Shown here one piece after another: positions 34,795-44,092 of a stretch of 64,000 nucleotides of DNA; position 1 is the first letter of the stretch, and every line of letters starts with the position of its first letter. The position numbers and the translations under genes are program-made. The DNA lies in the NCBI RefSeq assembly GCF_017873855.1, contig NZ_JAGGKR010000001.1, forward strand, positions 1,679,529 through 1,743,528. The letters are read 5' to 3'. The notes beneath the pieces were generated by a model. It did not search any database. It saw nothing but the letters and a program-made list of their open reading frames with translations, and was not told the DNA's origin. The stretch comes from Methanolinea mesophila. Its GTDB lineage: Archaea; Halobacteriota; Methanomicrobia; Methanomicrobiales; Methanospirillaceae.

Positions 34795-35946
34795 TTGAAG
34801 AGCATCTGTGGCGTAGAGGGAGTCTCAGCGTGGGGGATAAAGGAGGGCAAGTACGGGCTTGCCCTGATCCGGGCGGAAGGGGACTCGGCAGGGGTCTTTA
34901 CCAGGAACCTGGTGAAAGCGGCCCCGGTAAGCCTGATGGAAGACCGGGTGCGGAAAGGCAGGCTCTCTGCAGTGATCGTGAACTCGGGGTGCGCCAACGC
35001 CTATACCGGTGAACGCGGGATACGCGACGCGGCCGCCATGGCCGATATCGCCGGGGAAGCGCTCTCCCTGGACCCCGGATCGATAGGGGTCGGGAGTACG
35101 GGGGTCATCGGCCGGTACCTCGACCTTCCCCTGATACGTGACCAGGCGTTCCGGGTGGCCCCGAAGATCGTCCGGAGCCCGGAGGCGGAAGTGATGGCCG
35201 CCCGGGCCATCATGACCACCGATCTCACCGAAAAGCATGCCCTGGAGAGGAGGGAGACCTTCTCCGTCGGAGGGATCACCAAGGGGAGCGGGATGATCGC
35301 CCCGAACATGGGCACCATGCTCGCCTTCATGTATACCGATGCCCAAATCCCGGCACGGGATTTGAGAGAGTCGCTAAAAATTGCCGCGGACAGGTCGTTT
35401 AACCGGGTGGTGGTGGACGGGGACACGAGCACCAACGACATCTGCCTCATCACCGCCACAGGGTCCGCGGGGAAAGTGAATATGGCCGAGTTCCAGGCTG
35501 CGCTGGAGTCCTGCTGCCGGAGCCTTGCGATCCAGATCGCCGAGGACGGTGAAGGCGCGACGAAACTGCTCGAGGTCACGGTTGTCGGGGCCCCCGACGA
35601 GGAATCAGCGGCGAAAGTCGCCCGGACGGTGATCGAATCGCCCCTGGTCAAGACCGCGGTATACGGCACCGACCCGAACTGGGGAAGAGTTATCGCTGCC
35701 GCAGGGAGGGCCGGGGTGAAGTTTGACCCCGATTCCGCCTCACTCGTGGTGAGCGACGGTAAGGATTCCGAACAGCTGGTAAAAGACGGTACGATCGTGG
35801 TCGACCTGGCCAGGGCCAAAGCGCGGATGCAGGGAAAGAAGGTCATTTTCGTCCTGGACCTCGCATCAGGAAACGGGGAGGCCACGGCATGGGGCTGCGA
35901 CCTGACCGAGAAGTACGTGGAGATCAACGGGAGGTATACCACATGA
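34795..35946 (+). CDS. argJ: Bifunctional glutamate N-acetyltransferase/ornithine acetyltransferase
   Basis: Transfers acetyl groups between N-acetylornithine and glutamate, recycling the acetyl group in arginine synthesis. The 383-residue proenzyme self-cleaves before the nucleophilic Thr174 in NMGTMLAF, within the motif [16 protein letters not shown]; the alpha and beta chains then form the active enzyme. C-terminal [18 protein letters not shown] is also typical. The start is a TTG at 34795 with GAGGAG about 12 bases upstream, the only in-frame start that fits the family N-terminus. Other conserved marks include [10 protein letters not shown]. Confidence 0.95.
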   Translation: MKSICGVEGVSAWGIKEGKYGLALIRAEGDSAGVFTRNLVKAAPVSLMEDRVRKGRLSAVIVNSGCANAYTGERGIRDAAAMADIAGEALSLDPGSIGVGSTGVIGRYLDLPLIRDQAFRVAPKIVRSPEAEVMAARAIMTTDLTEKHALERRETFSVGGITKGSGMIAPNMGTMLAFMYTDAQIPARDLRESLKIAADRSFNRVVVDGDTSTNDICLITATGSAGKVNMAEFQAALESCCRSLAIQIAEDGEGATKLLEVTVVGAPDEESAAKVARTVIESPLVKTAVYGTDPNWGRVIAAAGRAGVKFDPDSASLVVSDGKDSEQLVKDGTIVVDLARAKARMQGKKVIFVLDLASGNGEATAWGCDLTEKYVEINGRYTT

Positions 35947-35992
35947 ACCGAAAGATCGGCCGGGAGGACAGGAGCAGCGGGAGGAACATCTC

Positions 35993-36865
35993 ATGAAACG
36001 TGAAGAAGTACTTACCGAAGCCCTGCCCTACATCCGGCAGTTTCATGGCAGGACCATGGTCATCAAACTGGGGGGCCACGCACAGGTCGACCCGGTGATC
36101 CTGGACACGGTCATCAGTGACGCAGTGCTCCTGCAGCTGGTCGGGATCCGGCTGGTGCTGGTGCACGGCGGAGGTCCCGAGATCACCGAGAAGATGAAGG
36201 CTATGGGAAAGGAGCCCAAGTTCGTCGCCGGTCTCCGGATCACCGACGAGGAGACCCTGGAGATCGCCCAGATGGTACTGGTGGGAAAGATCAGCAGCAA
36301 CATCGTCTCACTCATCGCCAAGTTCGGGGGAAAAGGCGTAGGCCTCTCGGGGAACGACGGGAACATGATCATCGCCCGGAAGATGACCCCCCAGCGGGTC
36401 TCGGTGGAGGGAAGAGAGCAGGAGGTCGACCTCGGTCACGTGGGGGAGATCGAGGAGATCAACCCGGCGGTGCTGAATACCCTGATGGACAACGGGTACA
36501 TCCCGGTCATCGCCCCCATCGCAATCGGGAGGAACGGGCAGTCGCTGAACATCAACGCGGATACCGCCGCCGGGGATATCGCCATCGCCCTGAAGGCCTA
36601 CAAGTTGATCAACATGACCGACGTGGACGGGATCATGGACCAGACCCGGACCAAGGTATACCGTCGGCTCTCACTCTCCGAGGCCGAGATGATGATCGCG
36701 AACGGTATAGTTTCCGAAGGGATGATTCCCAAGGTGAAGTCGCTCACCAAGGCGGTGAGCGAAGGTGTGGCGTTCGCCCATGTAATCAACGGCAACAAGG
36801 AGCACAATCTTCTGCTGGAGATGTTCACCGACGAGGGCGTGGGGACCATGGTCCACAGGGATTGA
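35993..36865 (+). CDS. argB: Acetylglutamate kinase
   Basis: Phosphorylates N-acetylglutamate with ATP, the second step of arginine synthesis. The 290-residue protein of the amino-acid kinase fold has [11 protein letters not shown] (the usual glycine-rich phosphate loop VIKxGG), [24 protein letters not shown], and the C-terminal [24 protein letters not shown]. It lacks an extended N-terminal arginine-sensing helix. GGAGG lies 8 bases before the ATG. Last gene of the arg cluster, 46 bases after argJ. Confidence 0.96.
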   Translation: MKREEVLTEALPYIRQFHGRTMVIKLGGHAQVDPVILDTVISDAVLLQLVGIRLVLVHGGGPEITEKMKAMGKEPKFVAGLRITDEETLEIAQMVLVGKISSNIVSLIAKFGGKGVGLSGNDGNMIIARKMTPQRVSVEGREQEVDLGHVGEIEEINPAVLNTLMDNGYIPVIAPIAIGRNGQSLNINADTAAGDIAIALKAYKLINMTDVDGIMDQTRTKVYRRLSLSEAEMMIANGIVSEGMIPKVKSLTKAVSEGVAFAHVINGNKEHNLLLEMFTDEGVGTMVHRD

Positions 36866-36923
36866 CCTGGATAATTCATGAACTAGTTAAGGGAGCACCG
36901 CACACCTTTATTCACGACCCTGC

Positions 36924-38108
36924 ATGAAACCGGCAACACTTCCATTTATCGTTCTGCTCGCCGTGGTGGCGGTCTTTGCGTGGAGCGGCACTCCCGTCAT
37001 CGCAGATTCCCCCGGGCCGGGGACCTCCCCGGAGATCACCCTTACCCCCGCGATACTCCCGGGAAGTCCAATCGAGCCGGTGGTGGACGGGAAGGTCGTG
37101 GTCTATTTCTTCTACAACCAGGACTGCAGCGAATGCACCCATACCCTCCCTTTCGTGCAGGACTATGCGAGGACCCACCCGGACGTCATCGTCAGGTTCT
37201 ATGACATCAAGGACAGCCCTGAGAACCGTGCCCTCTTCTCCCGGTTCAACCAGGAATATGCCGCAGGGTTCGTGGCGGTGCCGGCAGCATTCGTCGGGCC
37301 GTACGTGCTTGAAGGATACGAGCAGGTCACCGGAGAGCTCGATCTGAAGGTTCAGGAGACGACCGCGCTCGTCGCCGGGAACCTTACCCCGGAGGTCACT
37401 CCCACCCCCCAGGGTCCAGGCCAGGGAAGATCCCAGGTCCTTACCATCCCCCTGGTGATAGGTGCGGCCCTGGTCGACGGGATCAATCCCTGTGCGTTCT
37501 CGGTGCTCATCTTCCTCCTCCTCACTATCATGTCGCTCGGCAGCAGGAGAAAGATGCTCGAGGTGGGCACGAGTTTCATCGTCGCAGTCTTTGTCTTTTA
37601 CTTCCTCTCCGGCCTGGGCCTCTTTACCGCCATCCAGATCTCGGGAGTATCGCAGGCGATCTCGGTGGTGGCGGCGTTCATCGCCATTGCGGCCGGAGTA
37701 CTCTCGTTCCGGGATGCATTCCGGAAAGAAGGCGGGCCGGCCCTCGCCATACCGGAGTCCAGGAAAGGGATGATCGAACGATTCGCCCGGGTCGGTTCGG
37801 TACCGGCGGCATTCGTTCTGGGGATCCTGGTGGGGATGTTCGAGCTTCCCTGCACGGGGGGGATATACCTGGCGATACTCTCCCTCCTCTCCCAGGAGAT
37901 GACCCTTATGCAGGGACTCCCGCTCCTCCTCCTCTACAACCTGATCTTCATCCTCCCCCTGGTGATCATCCTCGCGGTCGTCGCCTACGGGATCTCTGCG
38001 GAGCGGCTCGAAACCTGGCGGGTGGAGAAGAGGAGAACGGTCAGGATCCTCATGGGGGCAGTCATGATCGGGCTTGGAATTCTCCTGCTCTGGGAAGTCC
38101 TGGTGTAA
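36924..38108 (+). CDS. Thioredoxin-like domain fused to a CcdA/DsbD-type membrane domain
   Basis: A 394-residue fusion. A signal peptide (residues 1-27) leads to an exported thioredoxin-like domain whose active site is C68-S-E-C71 in YNQDCSECTHTLPF. From about residue 170, six hydrophobic segments match the CcdA/DsbD membrane reductant transporter, including GINPCAFSVLIFLLLTI and, later, GMFELPCTGGIYLAI, where paired cysteines (in NPCAF and LPCTG) would carry electrons across the membrane. It may keep exported cysteines or cofactor sites reduced. The fused arrangement is compact compared with separate bacterial proteins. Monocistronic. Confidence 0.88.
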   Translation: MKPATLPFIVLLAVVAVFAWSGTPVIADSPGPGTSPEITLTPAILPGSPIEPVVDGKVVVYFFYNQDCSECTHTLPFVQDYARTHPDVIVRFYDIKDSPENRALFSRFNQEYAAGFVAVPAAFVGPYVLEGYEQVTGELDLKVQETTALVAGNLTPEVTPTPQGPGQGRSQVLTIPLVIGAALVDGINPCAFSVLIFLLLTIMSLGSRRKMLEVGTSFIVAVFVFYFLSGLGLFTAIQISGVSQAISVVAAFIAIAAGVLSFRDAFRKEGGPALAIPESRKGMIERFARVGSVPAAFVLGILVGMFELPCTGGIYLAILSLLSQEMTLMQGLPLLLLYNLIFILPLVIILAVVAYGISAERLETWRVEKRRTVRILMGAVMIGLGILLLWEVLV

Positions 38109-38341
38109 ACCCGGGCACCCACCTTGCCGGGATCTCTCCCGCCCTTTCGTTATTCCACATTGTTCAGGTCCCACCTTGAAAGCTCCAGATATTTATTACG
38201 GTTCCTTCCGGTTTTTCCTTCACCGGGGATGCAGCCAGATTTATCACTGCTGGTGATCCTCCGGTGATGCCTCATGAGGAGGAGAGACCTCGCCCGGGAG
38301 AAACCCTCATATTTAAATCCCCGGCCGGAGAGGATCAGGTG

Positions 38342-39226
38342 ATGAAACTCCTCGTCTCCGGGCTCTTGCTTGTAGCCCTTATCCTGATGCTTCTTGCCGC
38401 CGGGTGTACCAACCCGGTGGAGGTCCCGACCCCGACCACGCAGGCGACCACGATCGCCACCGCGACAGCGTCACCTGTCCAGACCACGGCCGCTCCCCAG
38501 CCGGTGACCCAAGGCAGCCTCACGGGGGTTACCTGGTACCTGGTCTCGTTCAATCGCGGCACAGGGTCCACCAACGTCCTTCCGGGAACGGAGATTACCG
38601 CAATATTCGAAGGAAACACCGTGTATGGTTCGGCAGGGTGCAACCAGTACCAGGCCTCCTACCAGGGCAACCTGAACTTTATGTCGATCGGCACACCGTC
38701 AAGCACGAAGATGAGCTGCAACTCCCCGCCCGGGATCATGTCCCAGGAGAACTACTACATGAGTACGCTTCGCGGTGCATCGAGCTTTACCATAAACGGG
38801 GACATCCTGACGGTATACGACAGCAATAAGAATGCCATTCTCTCGTACACGAAGAACCCGGGTCCGGGGGCGCCTGTTCCGCTGACCGGCGGGACGTGGG
38901 TGATGAAGTCCTACGTGGACTACAAGGGCGAGATCTTCACACCGGTGGCCGGGACTACCATTAGCCTGGAGTTCTCGGATGACGGGAAGATCGCCGGCAA
39001 TGCGGGATGTAACAATTATTTCGGTACATACGCCCAGACAGGAGCGAACAGCCTGGTGATCCGCGATATCGGGAGCACGAAGATGGCCTGCGCCGACCAG
39101 ATCATGGTGGTGGAGAACTCCTACCTCACGATGCTGCCCCAGTTGAATACGTTCTACATTGCCGGGAACGAACTCTTCCTCTCGGACGGGGCCGGGAAGG
39201 TGACCCTGACCTTCGAGAAGAAGTGA
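38342..39226 (+). CDS. META-domain lipoprotein
   Basis: A 294-residue secreted protein. ATG 38342 gives a signal peptide with the lipobox LAAGC; the longer frame from 38264 has no signal character. A Thr/Pro linker (VPTPTTQATTIATAT) precedes two META (HslJ-like) domains: TGVTWYLVSF...GSAGCNQYQASY (about 60-165) and GGTWVMKSY...GNAGCNNYFGTY (about 180-290). META domains in bacteria are linked to heat/novobiocin stress and envelope integrity; the archaeal role is unknown. Confidence 0.87.
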   Translation: MKLLVSGLLLVALILMLLAAGCTNPVEVPTPTTQATTIATATASPVQTTAAPQPVTQGSLTGVTWYLVSFNRGTGSTNVLPGTEITAIFEGNTVYGSAGCNQYQASYQGNLNFMSIGTPSSTKMSCNSPPGIMSQENYYMSTLRGASSFTINGDILTVYDSNKNAILSYTKNPGPGAPVPLTGGTWVMKSYVDYKGEIFTPVAGTTISLEFSDDGKIAGNAGCNNYFGTYAQTGANSLVIRDIGSTKMACADQIMVVENSYLTMLPQLNTFYIAGNELFLSDGAGKVTLTFEKK

Positions 39227-39304
39227 GCGGGGTGCGGCAGGTGCCGCCCCCCAAAAAAACAATTGAAATTATTCCAATCTTTTTCCGATGCGATCTGACT
39301 CTCT

Positions 39305-39589
39305 TCAGGGAAGGTTTCCGTCTCCCGTGCACTCTCGCTGGCGTTCTTCCGACATCCCCACCAGGATCCGGAAAATGTCCTGTACCTGCAGCGGGTTGAT
39401 GTTCTTCTCGACCGCCAGGTTGAAGGCCCGTTCCTGCACCAGTGACGATCGTTCCTCGTCATGGATGGGCACCCCCTCCAGCAGCTTGGCCTGGGCGATA
39501 CGCCCCGCGATACGCTGTCGCTGGGCTATGAGGTCGATGATCTGCTCATCGATCCTGTCAATCTCCTTTCGTAGTGCGTCGATGGGCAT
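39305..39589 (-). CDS. Chorismate mutase
   Basis: Converts chorismate to prephenate for phenylalanine and tyrosine. The 94-residue AroQ-type all-helical protein reads ALRKEIDRIDEQIIDLIAQRQRIAGRIAQAK, with the active-site arginine and lysine typical of the AroQ fold (here quoted in parts), then EERQREC at the end. ATG 39589 is chosen because the family begins there; a longer frame to 39670 crosses the promoter. A TATA-like TTTATACC lies about 25-30 bases upstream on the minus strand, so the mRNA may be leaderless. Confidence 0.9.
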   Translation of the reverse strand: MPIDALRKEIDRIDEQIIDLIAQRQRIAGRIAQAKLLEGVPIHDEERSSLVQERAFNLAVEKNINPLQVQDIFRILVGMSEERQRECTGDGNLP

Positions 39590-39694
39590 GGTATATAATA
39601 ACGGGCCCGAGTGGGGTATAAAGGTGCTGACTTTGCTCGTGCCAAAGGACATATGGCACAGGAGAACCATTGATCTAAGCTAAGGTTTTCTGAT

Positions 39695-40327
39695 ATGCTC
39701 GAGAGGATATCGGTGCGGGAACGACGCGATCTCATCATCGCCTGGCTCGCCATCTCCATCGCGTTCACCCTGATCTTCATCAGGCCGTCCGGGAAGGTCG
39801 TCCCGGAAGTATACCTGCTGTTCTTCGGGGTGTCGCTGGTCACGGTGGGGATCGGGTTCGTGCTGCACGAACTGTCGCACAAGTTCACCGCCATGAAATA
39901 CGGGTTCTGGGCCGAGTTCCGCAGGGACAACCTGATGCTGGTCGTGGCGGTGGCGCTCGCGGCGCTGGTAGGGGTCGTCTTTGCCGCTCCTGGAGCCACC
40001 ATGATCTACGGACCGACCATCACCCGCCAGCAGAACGGAAAAATATCGGCGGCCGGGCCGATCGTCAACCTGGTCCTCTGCATCCCGTTCGCCATCCTGC
40101 TGTTCGCAGGGCCCTTCGTCCCCCTGACCGTCTTCTCCCTGAACGTGGTCTCCCTCATCGGGCTGGTCGGCCTGCAGGTCAACGCGATGATCGCATTCTT
40201 CAACATGCTCCCTGTGAGTGTGCTCGACGGGAAGAAGGTGTGGGCCTGGAACAAGGGGATATTTATAGCGCTCTTCGGTGCCGCCCTCGTCGCGGTATTT
40301 TTCTCATATTACTACATCTATCTCTGA
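39695..40327 (+). CDS. M50/site-2 protease-like membrane metalloprotease
   Basis: A 210-residue integral membrane protein of the site-2 protease family. The zinc motif HELSH is at residues 58-62, and the third ligand lies in NMLPVSVLDGKKVW (about residues 168-181). Around five hydrophobic segments complete the fold. Members cleave membrane-bound substrates, and those without PDZ domains have mostly unknown targets. Overall a short variant. The gene is monocistronic, divergent from the chorismate mutase gene. Confidence 0.88.
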   Translation: MLERISVRERRDLIIAWLAISIAFTLIFIRPSGKVVPEVYLLFFGVSLVTVGIGFVLHELSHKFTAMKYGFWAEFRRDNLMLVVAVALAALVGVVFAAPGATMIYGPTITRQQNGKISAAGPIVNLVLCIPFAILLFAGPFVPLTVFSLNVVSLIGLVGLQVNAMIAFFNMLPVSVLDGKKVWAWNKGIFIALFGAALVAVFFSYYYIYL

Positions 40328-40407
40328 ATTTTTTTAGGAAATCTGCAGGGCAGTGTGAATTTCAGGATACAAGGAACGAAAAACCGATTCGTATAAATAA
40401 TAATTAT

Positions 40408-40421
40408 ACAAATTAATTTGT
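40408..40421. promoter_or_regulatory. Perfect palindrome upstream of cbiM
   Basis: ACAAATTAATTTGT is a 14-base perfect palindrome, 36 bases before the cbiM ATG and next to a TATA-like TATAAATAA (40392-40400). Its position just downstream of the TATA box suits a repressor operator; a metal-responsive regulator is plausible but not shown. Confidence 0.45.
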
Positions 40422-40456
40422 GTTAAAACAAGTAAAATTGAACTAGGAGGATCAGG

Positions 40457-41152
40457 ATGCACATCATGGAAGGATTTCTCCCAAGCCCCTGGTGGGAGAT
40501 ATGGTTCGTTATCTCGGCGCCATTCTTGATCGTCGGGTTGATTCAGTTAAAGCGCCTCTTTGCCGAACACCGCGATTCGATACCCCTCCTGGCGGTCGCA
40601 GGGGCGTTCATCTTCGTACTTTCATCCCTGAAACTCCCTTCGGTCACCGGAAGCTGCTCCCACCCTACGGGGACGGGCCTTTCGGCGATCCTCTTCGGTC
40701 CGTTCATCACCTCCATCCTGGGCCTGATCGTCCTCCTCTACCAGGCGCTGTTCCTTGCGCACGGGGGGCTTACAACCCTGGGTGCCAATGTGTTTTCCAT
40801 GGGGATCGCAGGGCCCCTTGTGGCATGGGGGATCTACCAGGCGGGGAACCGGACCGGGTTGAACACCTATGTCACCGTCTTCCTTGCGGCAGCCCTGGCC
40901 GATCTCTTCACCTACGTGGTCACGTCGTTTCAGCTCGCGCTGGCATTTCCGTCCGCTACAGGCGGAATATTCGGCTCGTTCCTTGCGTTCGGGGCTATAT
41001 TCGCACTTACCCAGATTCCGCTCGCCATTGTCGAGGGAGTCATTATCGCCCTGGTCTTCAAATACATCGTGGCACTTCGCCCCGACGTCCTGGTGAACAT
41101 CAGGGTGCTCACCCAGGAACAGGTCGACCGGCTCCGGGGGTCTTCATCATGA
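40457..41152 (+). CDS. cbiM: Energy-coupling factor transporter S-component CbiM
   Basis: Substrate-binding membrane subunit of the cobalt/nickel ECF importer. The 231-residue protein begins MHIMEGFLP, the essential N-terminal metal-binding sequence in which His2 coordinates the ion. The family motif [17 protein letters not shown] follows around residue 65-80. About six hydrophobic segments. AGGAGGATC lies 5 bases before the ATG. It starts the cbiMNQO operon and overlaps cbiN (ATGA). Whether the ion is cobalt or nickel cannot be decided by eye. Confidence 0.95.
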   Translation: MHIMEGFLPSPWWEIWFVISAPFLIVGLIQLKRLFAEHRDSIPLLAVAGAFIFVLSSLKLPSVTGSCSHPTGTGLSAILFGPFITSILGLIVLLYQALFLAHGGLTTLGANVFSMGIAGPLVAWGIYQAGNRTGLNTYVTVFLAAALADLFTYVVTSFQLALAFPSATGGIFGSFLAFGAIFALTQIPLAIVEGVIIALVFKYIVALRPDVLVNIRVLTQEQVDRLRGSSS

Positions 41153-41448
41153 AGTACAAAGGAGAGATCATCGCCATCATCGTGATCGCCGTATTCGTAG
41201 GGCTGTTCCTCTACGAGAACGCGATTATACAGCAACAGGGAGCAGAAGAAGCCTGGGGCGGGGCGGACAGCCGGGCGGCAGAGATCATCGAGTCCGAGGG
41301 ATACGAACCGTGGTACTCGCCGATTTGGGAACCTCCGAGCGGGGAGATCGAGACCCTTTTCTTCTCGCTCCAGGCAGCGATCGGGGCAGTCATTATTGGA
41401 TATTTCTTCGGCTACTGGCGGGGGATCCAGAAGGCACAGAAACAATAG
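41149..41448 (+). CDS. cbiN: Cobalt transporter small subunit CbiN
   Basis: A 99-residue membrane protein with two hydrophobic segments (residues 5-20 and 75-90) flanking an extracytoplasmic loop, [36 protein letters not shown] (quoted in parts), as in CbiN, which helps CbiM capture metal. ATG 41149 overlaps the cbiM stop (ATGA). The loop is longer and richer in tryptophan than the shortest members. It is part of the cbiMNQO operon. Confidence 0.92.
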   Translation: MKYKGEIIAIIVIAVFVGLFLYENAIIQQQGAEEAWGGADSRAAEIIESEGYEPWYSPIWEPPSGEIETLFFSLQAAIGAVIIGYFFGYWRGIQKAQKQ

Positions 41449-41466
41449 GAGACGTGAGCGCAAGGA

Positions 41467-42249
41467 ATGGAGACCATCCTCGACGACTACGCCCACCGGA
41501 ACGCACTGCGCGAGGTGGATACGCGGCTGAAACTGTCGCTCGGAGTGGGTGCCATACTTATCGGGGTCTTCTCGGCCTCCCCGCTTGCCCCTGCGTTGAT
41601 CGCAGTGTCCATGAGCCTGATCACCGTGGTTCTCGCGAAGATCCCCGCCCGGCTTTATATCGGCCTGCTCGCGATACCGGTAACTTTTGCGGTGATGAGC
41701 GGGGTGGTGATCCTCCTGGTCACCGGCGGTGGGGAGACGCTCTATTCGTTCTCCCTTCTGGGTTTCCCTCTCTCGGTGACCACCGGTTCGATCCACCAGG
41801 CCGAACTGGTGATCGCCCGCACGTTCGGGGGGATGTGCTCACTGTACTTTATCGCGCTCACAACCCCGATGGTGGAACTCTTCTCGGTGATGCGGTCACT
41901 GCGCCTGCCGAGGGAGTTCGTGGACCTGTCTATGCTCATCTACCGTTCGATCTTCGTATTGATCGGGGAGGCCATCGCCATCCACAACGCCCAGGTCATG
42001 CGGAACGGGTATACCACGTTCCGGAGGAAAATCTATGCCTTTTCCATGCTCTCCGCGATGCTATTCATAAAAGCGTGGGAGCGTGGTGAGGCACTGCTCG
42101 TTGCCATGGACTCCCGGTGCTATGACGGAAAACTTGAGCTTCCCGAGACTGAAAAGAGGATCTCCTGGAAGGGTGCGGGCCTGGTGGGCACGTATCTCGC
42201 GGTGTTATTGACGGTCGCGGTCTATTCCGGAGGGTTGGCCATACTATGA
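41467..42249 (+). CDS. cbiQ: ECF transporter transmembrane T-component CbiQ
   Basis: A 260-residue membrane coupling subunit of the metal importer. It has about five hydrophobic segments and the two short Ala-Arg-containing motifs that contact the ATPase, seen in the region ALLVAMDSRCYDG (about 213-225), plus the DARLKL-like start VDTRLKLSLG. It follows cbiN by 18 bases and overlaps cbiO by four bases (ATGA), so coupled translation is likely. Confidence 0.93.
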   Translation: METILDDYAHRNALREVDTRLKLSLGVGAILIGVFSASPLAPALIAVSMSLITVVLAKIPARLYIGLLAIPVTFAVMSGVVILLVTGGGETLYSFSLLGFPLSVTTGSIHQAELVIARTFGGMCSLYFIALTTPMVELFSVMRSLRLPREFVDLSMLIYRSIFVLIGEAIAIHNAQVMRNGYTTFRRKIYAFSMLSAMLFIKAWERGEALLVAMDSRCYDGKLELPETEKRISWKGAGLVGTYLAVLLTVAVYSGGLAIL

Positions 42250-43421
42250 ACCACGACGACTCCGGGATCCCGGTCATCGAGTTCCGCAGTGTATCCTACG
42301 CGTATCCCAACGGCCCGGTCTCCCTGAAGAACATCTCGTTTTCCTTAAAGAAAGGGAGCAGGGTGGCCCTGGTAGGGCCGAACGGGGCGGGCAAGACCAC
42401 CCTCCTCCTGATGTGCAACGGGATCCTCAGGCCGAAAGAGGGCAGTGTGCTCCTCTCCGGCCGGGCGGTCTCCTACGACGGCAGGTCACTCCGCGAGGTC
42501 AGGAAGAAGGTCGGGTTCGTATTCCAGAACTCGGATAACCAGCTCTTCGCCCCCACGGTCTACCAGGACGTCGCGTTCGGCCCCCTCAACCTGGGGCTTC
42601 CGGAGGACCGGATACGGGAGATCGTGACAAGGACTCTCTATGCCGTCGGCCTTGCGGGCTACGAGAAACGCCCGCCCCATCACCTTTCCGGAGGAGAAAA
42701 AAAGAGGGTGGCCATCGCGGGAGTGCTCGCCATGGAACCCGACATCCTGGTCTTCGACGAGCCGACCAGCTCGCTCGACCCGGCGGGAGGGGCGGAGATC
42801 ATGGACCTCCTCGACGAGCTGAACGAGCAGGGGACCACAATCCTCCTCTCCACCCACGACGTAGACCTTGCCTACCACTGGGCGGACGAGGTAATCCTCA
42901 TGGGCGGAGGGGAGATACTCCACCAGGGAACGCCCGAATCGGTCTTCACCGACCAGGGGATGATGCGGGCCGCACGGCTCACCATCCCGCCGCTCCTGGA
43001 ACTCTACATGGAGCTCTCTGCGAGGGAGATACTCCCGGGGGGGAAACCACCGGCCGGTGTCCTCGACCTCACCCAGGCGATCGAGGCGGCAGCGGGAGGG
43101 AGGACCGGAATACACCCGGCTGCCATCTTCCTCTGCGATGCGGACCTGTGCCCGGGGGAACACCTCAGGGTCCTGATCGAGGAACAGGGTATCGGGCACG
43201 TGGGTGCGATGGGCACCCGGGCGAAGATGCGTGCCGAGGAGGAGGGTATCCCGGTCGACTTCACGTACGGGGTGATCGACAAGAGCCTGCTCAAGGCGAT
43301 GCTCGGTGAGAAAGCCCTGATCATCACCGCCGGAGGGATGCTCGCCCGTGTCCGGGAACGGGTGGCGAAGTTTGCCGAGGAGAGCGGATTTACCATTCCC
43401 GTTATCCCTGTGGGCGAATAA
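42246..43421 (+). CDS. cbiO: ECF transporter ATP-binding subunit CbiO with an extra C-terminal domain
   Basis: The ATPase of the cobalt/nickel importer. Residues 1-270 are a normal ABC ATPase: Walker A GPNGAGKTTLL, Q-loop QNSDNQLF, signature LSGGEKKR, Walker B ILVFDEPTSSLDP and H-loop STHD. The protein then continues for about 120 residues beyond the usual end (total 391): this tail has alpha/beta pattern, including IFLCDADLCPGEHLRVLIEEQG and ALIITAGGMLARVRERV. I do not recognise this extra domain. Last gene of the operon. Confidence 0.93.
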   Translation: MNHDDSGIPVIEFRSVSYAYPNGPVSLKNISFSLKKGSRVALVGPNGAGKTTLLLMCNGILRPKEGSVLLSGRAVSYDGRSLREVRKKVGFVFQNSDNQLFAPTVYQDVAFGPLNLGLPEDRIREIVTRTLYAVGLAGYEKRPPHHLSGGEKKRVAIAGVLAMEPDILVFDEPTSSLDPAGGAEIMDLLDELNEQGTTILLSTHDVDLAYHWADEVILMGGGEILHQGTPESVFTDQGMMRAARLTIPPLLELYMELSAREILPGGKPPAGVLDLTQAIEAAAGGRTGIHPAAIFLCDADLCPGEHLRVLIEEQGIGHVGAMGTRAKMRAEEEGIPVDFTYGVIDKSLLKAMLGEKALIITAGGMLARVRERVAKFAEESGFTIPVIPVGE

Positions 43422-43464
43422 GGAAAAAAATTTCTATTGGAGTTATCTTCGACGCTCCAGGTTG

Positions 43465-44088
43465 TTAGTTCCCCTTCACTTCCGCTTCCTGCCGGATCCT
43501 CTCGATTGCCCGCACCGCCTTCTCACCCTTCTCCCGCGCCTCCGTCATGGCGGTCGGGTGGTTCTTCACCCCTTTCCACCGGTCCATCTGGTTGGCGATG
43601 ATATTGTCGTAGTACTCGAAGCCGATGGTGTTGAAAAACGCGGTAATCGCCGGGAATGCCGCGTCAAAGACGTTGTCCCAGTCCTGGCCGGCAGTGGAGA
43701 TGAAGATCCCCTTATGGAGCCTGATGTGTTCGTTGGAAAAATACAGGGTTTTTAAGATGAACTTCCGGGCCCAGATGTATTGCGCACGGTCTATCAGCCC
43801 CTTTAGCTCGGCGGTGATCCCCATGCTGTAGATAGGGGAGGCCACCGCGAGGCAGTCTACGCCCATAATCGTGTCGAAGAGAGGGATCGCCTCGTCCTTC
43901 ACGATGCATTGCCCGTCCTTGTGGCAGGCGTTGCAGCCCCTGCAGGCGGAGTAGTCCAGGTCCTTGAGGATTACCTTCTCTACCGACGCCCCGGCATTCC
44001 TGGTCCCGTCGAGGAATGCATCGAGGAGCGTCTCGGTATTGCCGTGGCGATGGGGGCTTCCCGAGAGTCCCACGACCCTTACCGTCAT
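43465..44088 (-). CDS. Isf-type iron-sulfur flavoprotein / NADPH-dependent FMN reductase
   Basis: A 207-residue flavodoxin-fold protein of the archaeal iron-sulfur flavoprotein family, which in Methanosarcina transfers electrons to ferredoxin or reduces oxygen and peroxide. The start VVGLSGSPHRHGNTETLLDAFL binds FMN phosphate. The compact cluster motif CRGCNACHKDGQC gives four cysteines for a 4Fe-4S cluster. SPIYSMGITAELKGLIDR follows. It lies 4 bases after the related gene upstream, so it is the second gene of a two-gene operon. Confidence 0.92.
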   Translation of the reverse strand: MTVRVVGLSGSPHRHGNTETLLDAFLDGTRNAGASVEKVILKDLDYSACRGCNACHKDGQCIVKDEAIPLFDTIMGVDCLAVASPIYSMGITAELKGLIDRAQYIWARKFILKTLYFSNEHIRLHKGIFISTAGQDWDNVFDAAFPAITAFFNTIGFEYYDNIIANQMDRWKGVKNHPTAMTEAREKGEKAVRAIERIRQEAEVKGN

Positions 44089-44092
44089 GGCC

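Noticed and set aside
40328-40456. A cobalamin or nickel-cobalt riboswitch before cbiM
   Set aside because: The space is only 129 bases and I see no conserved B12-box-like core; the palindrome suits a protein site better.
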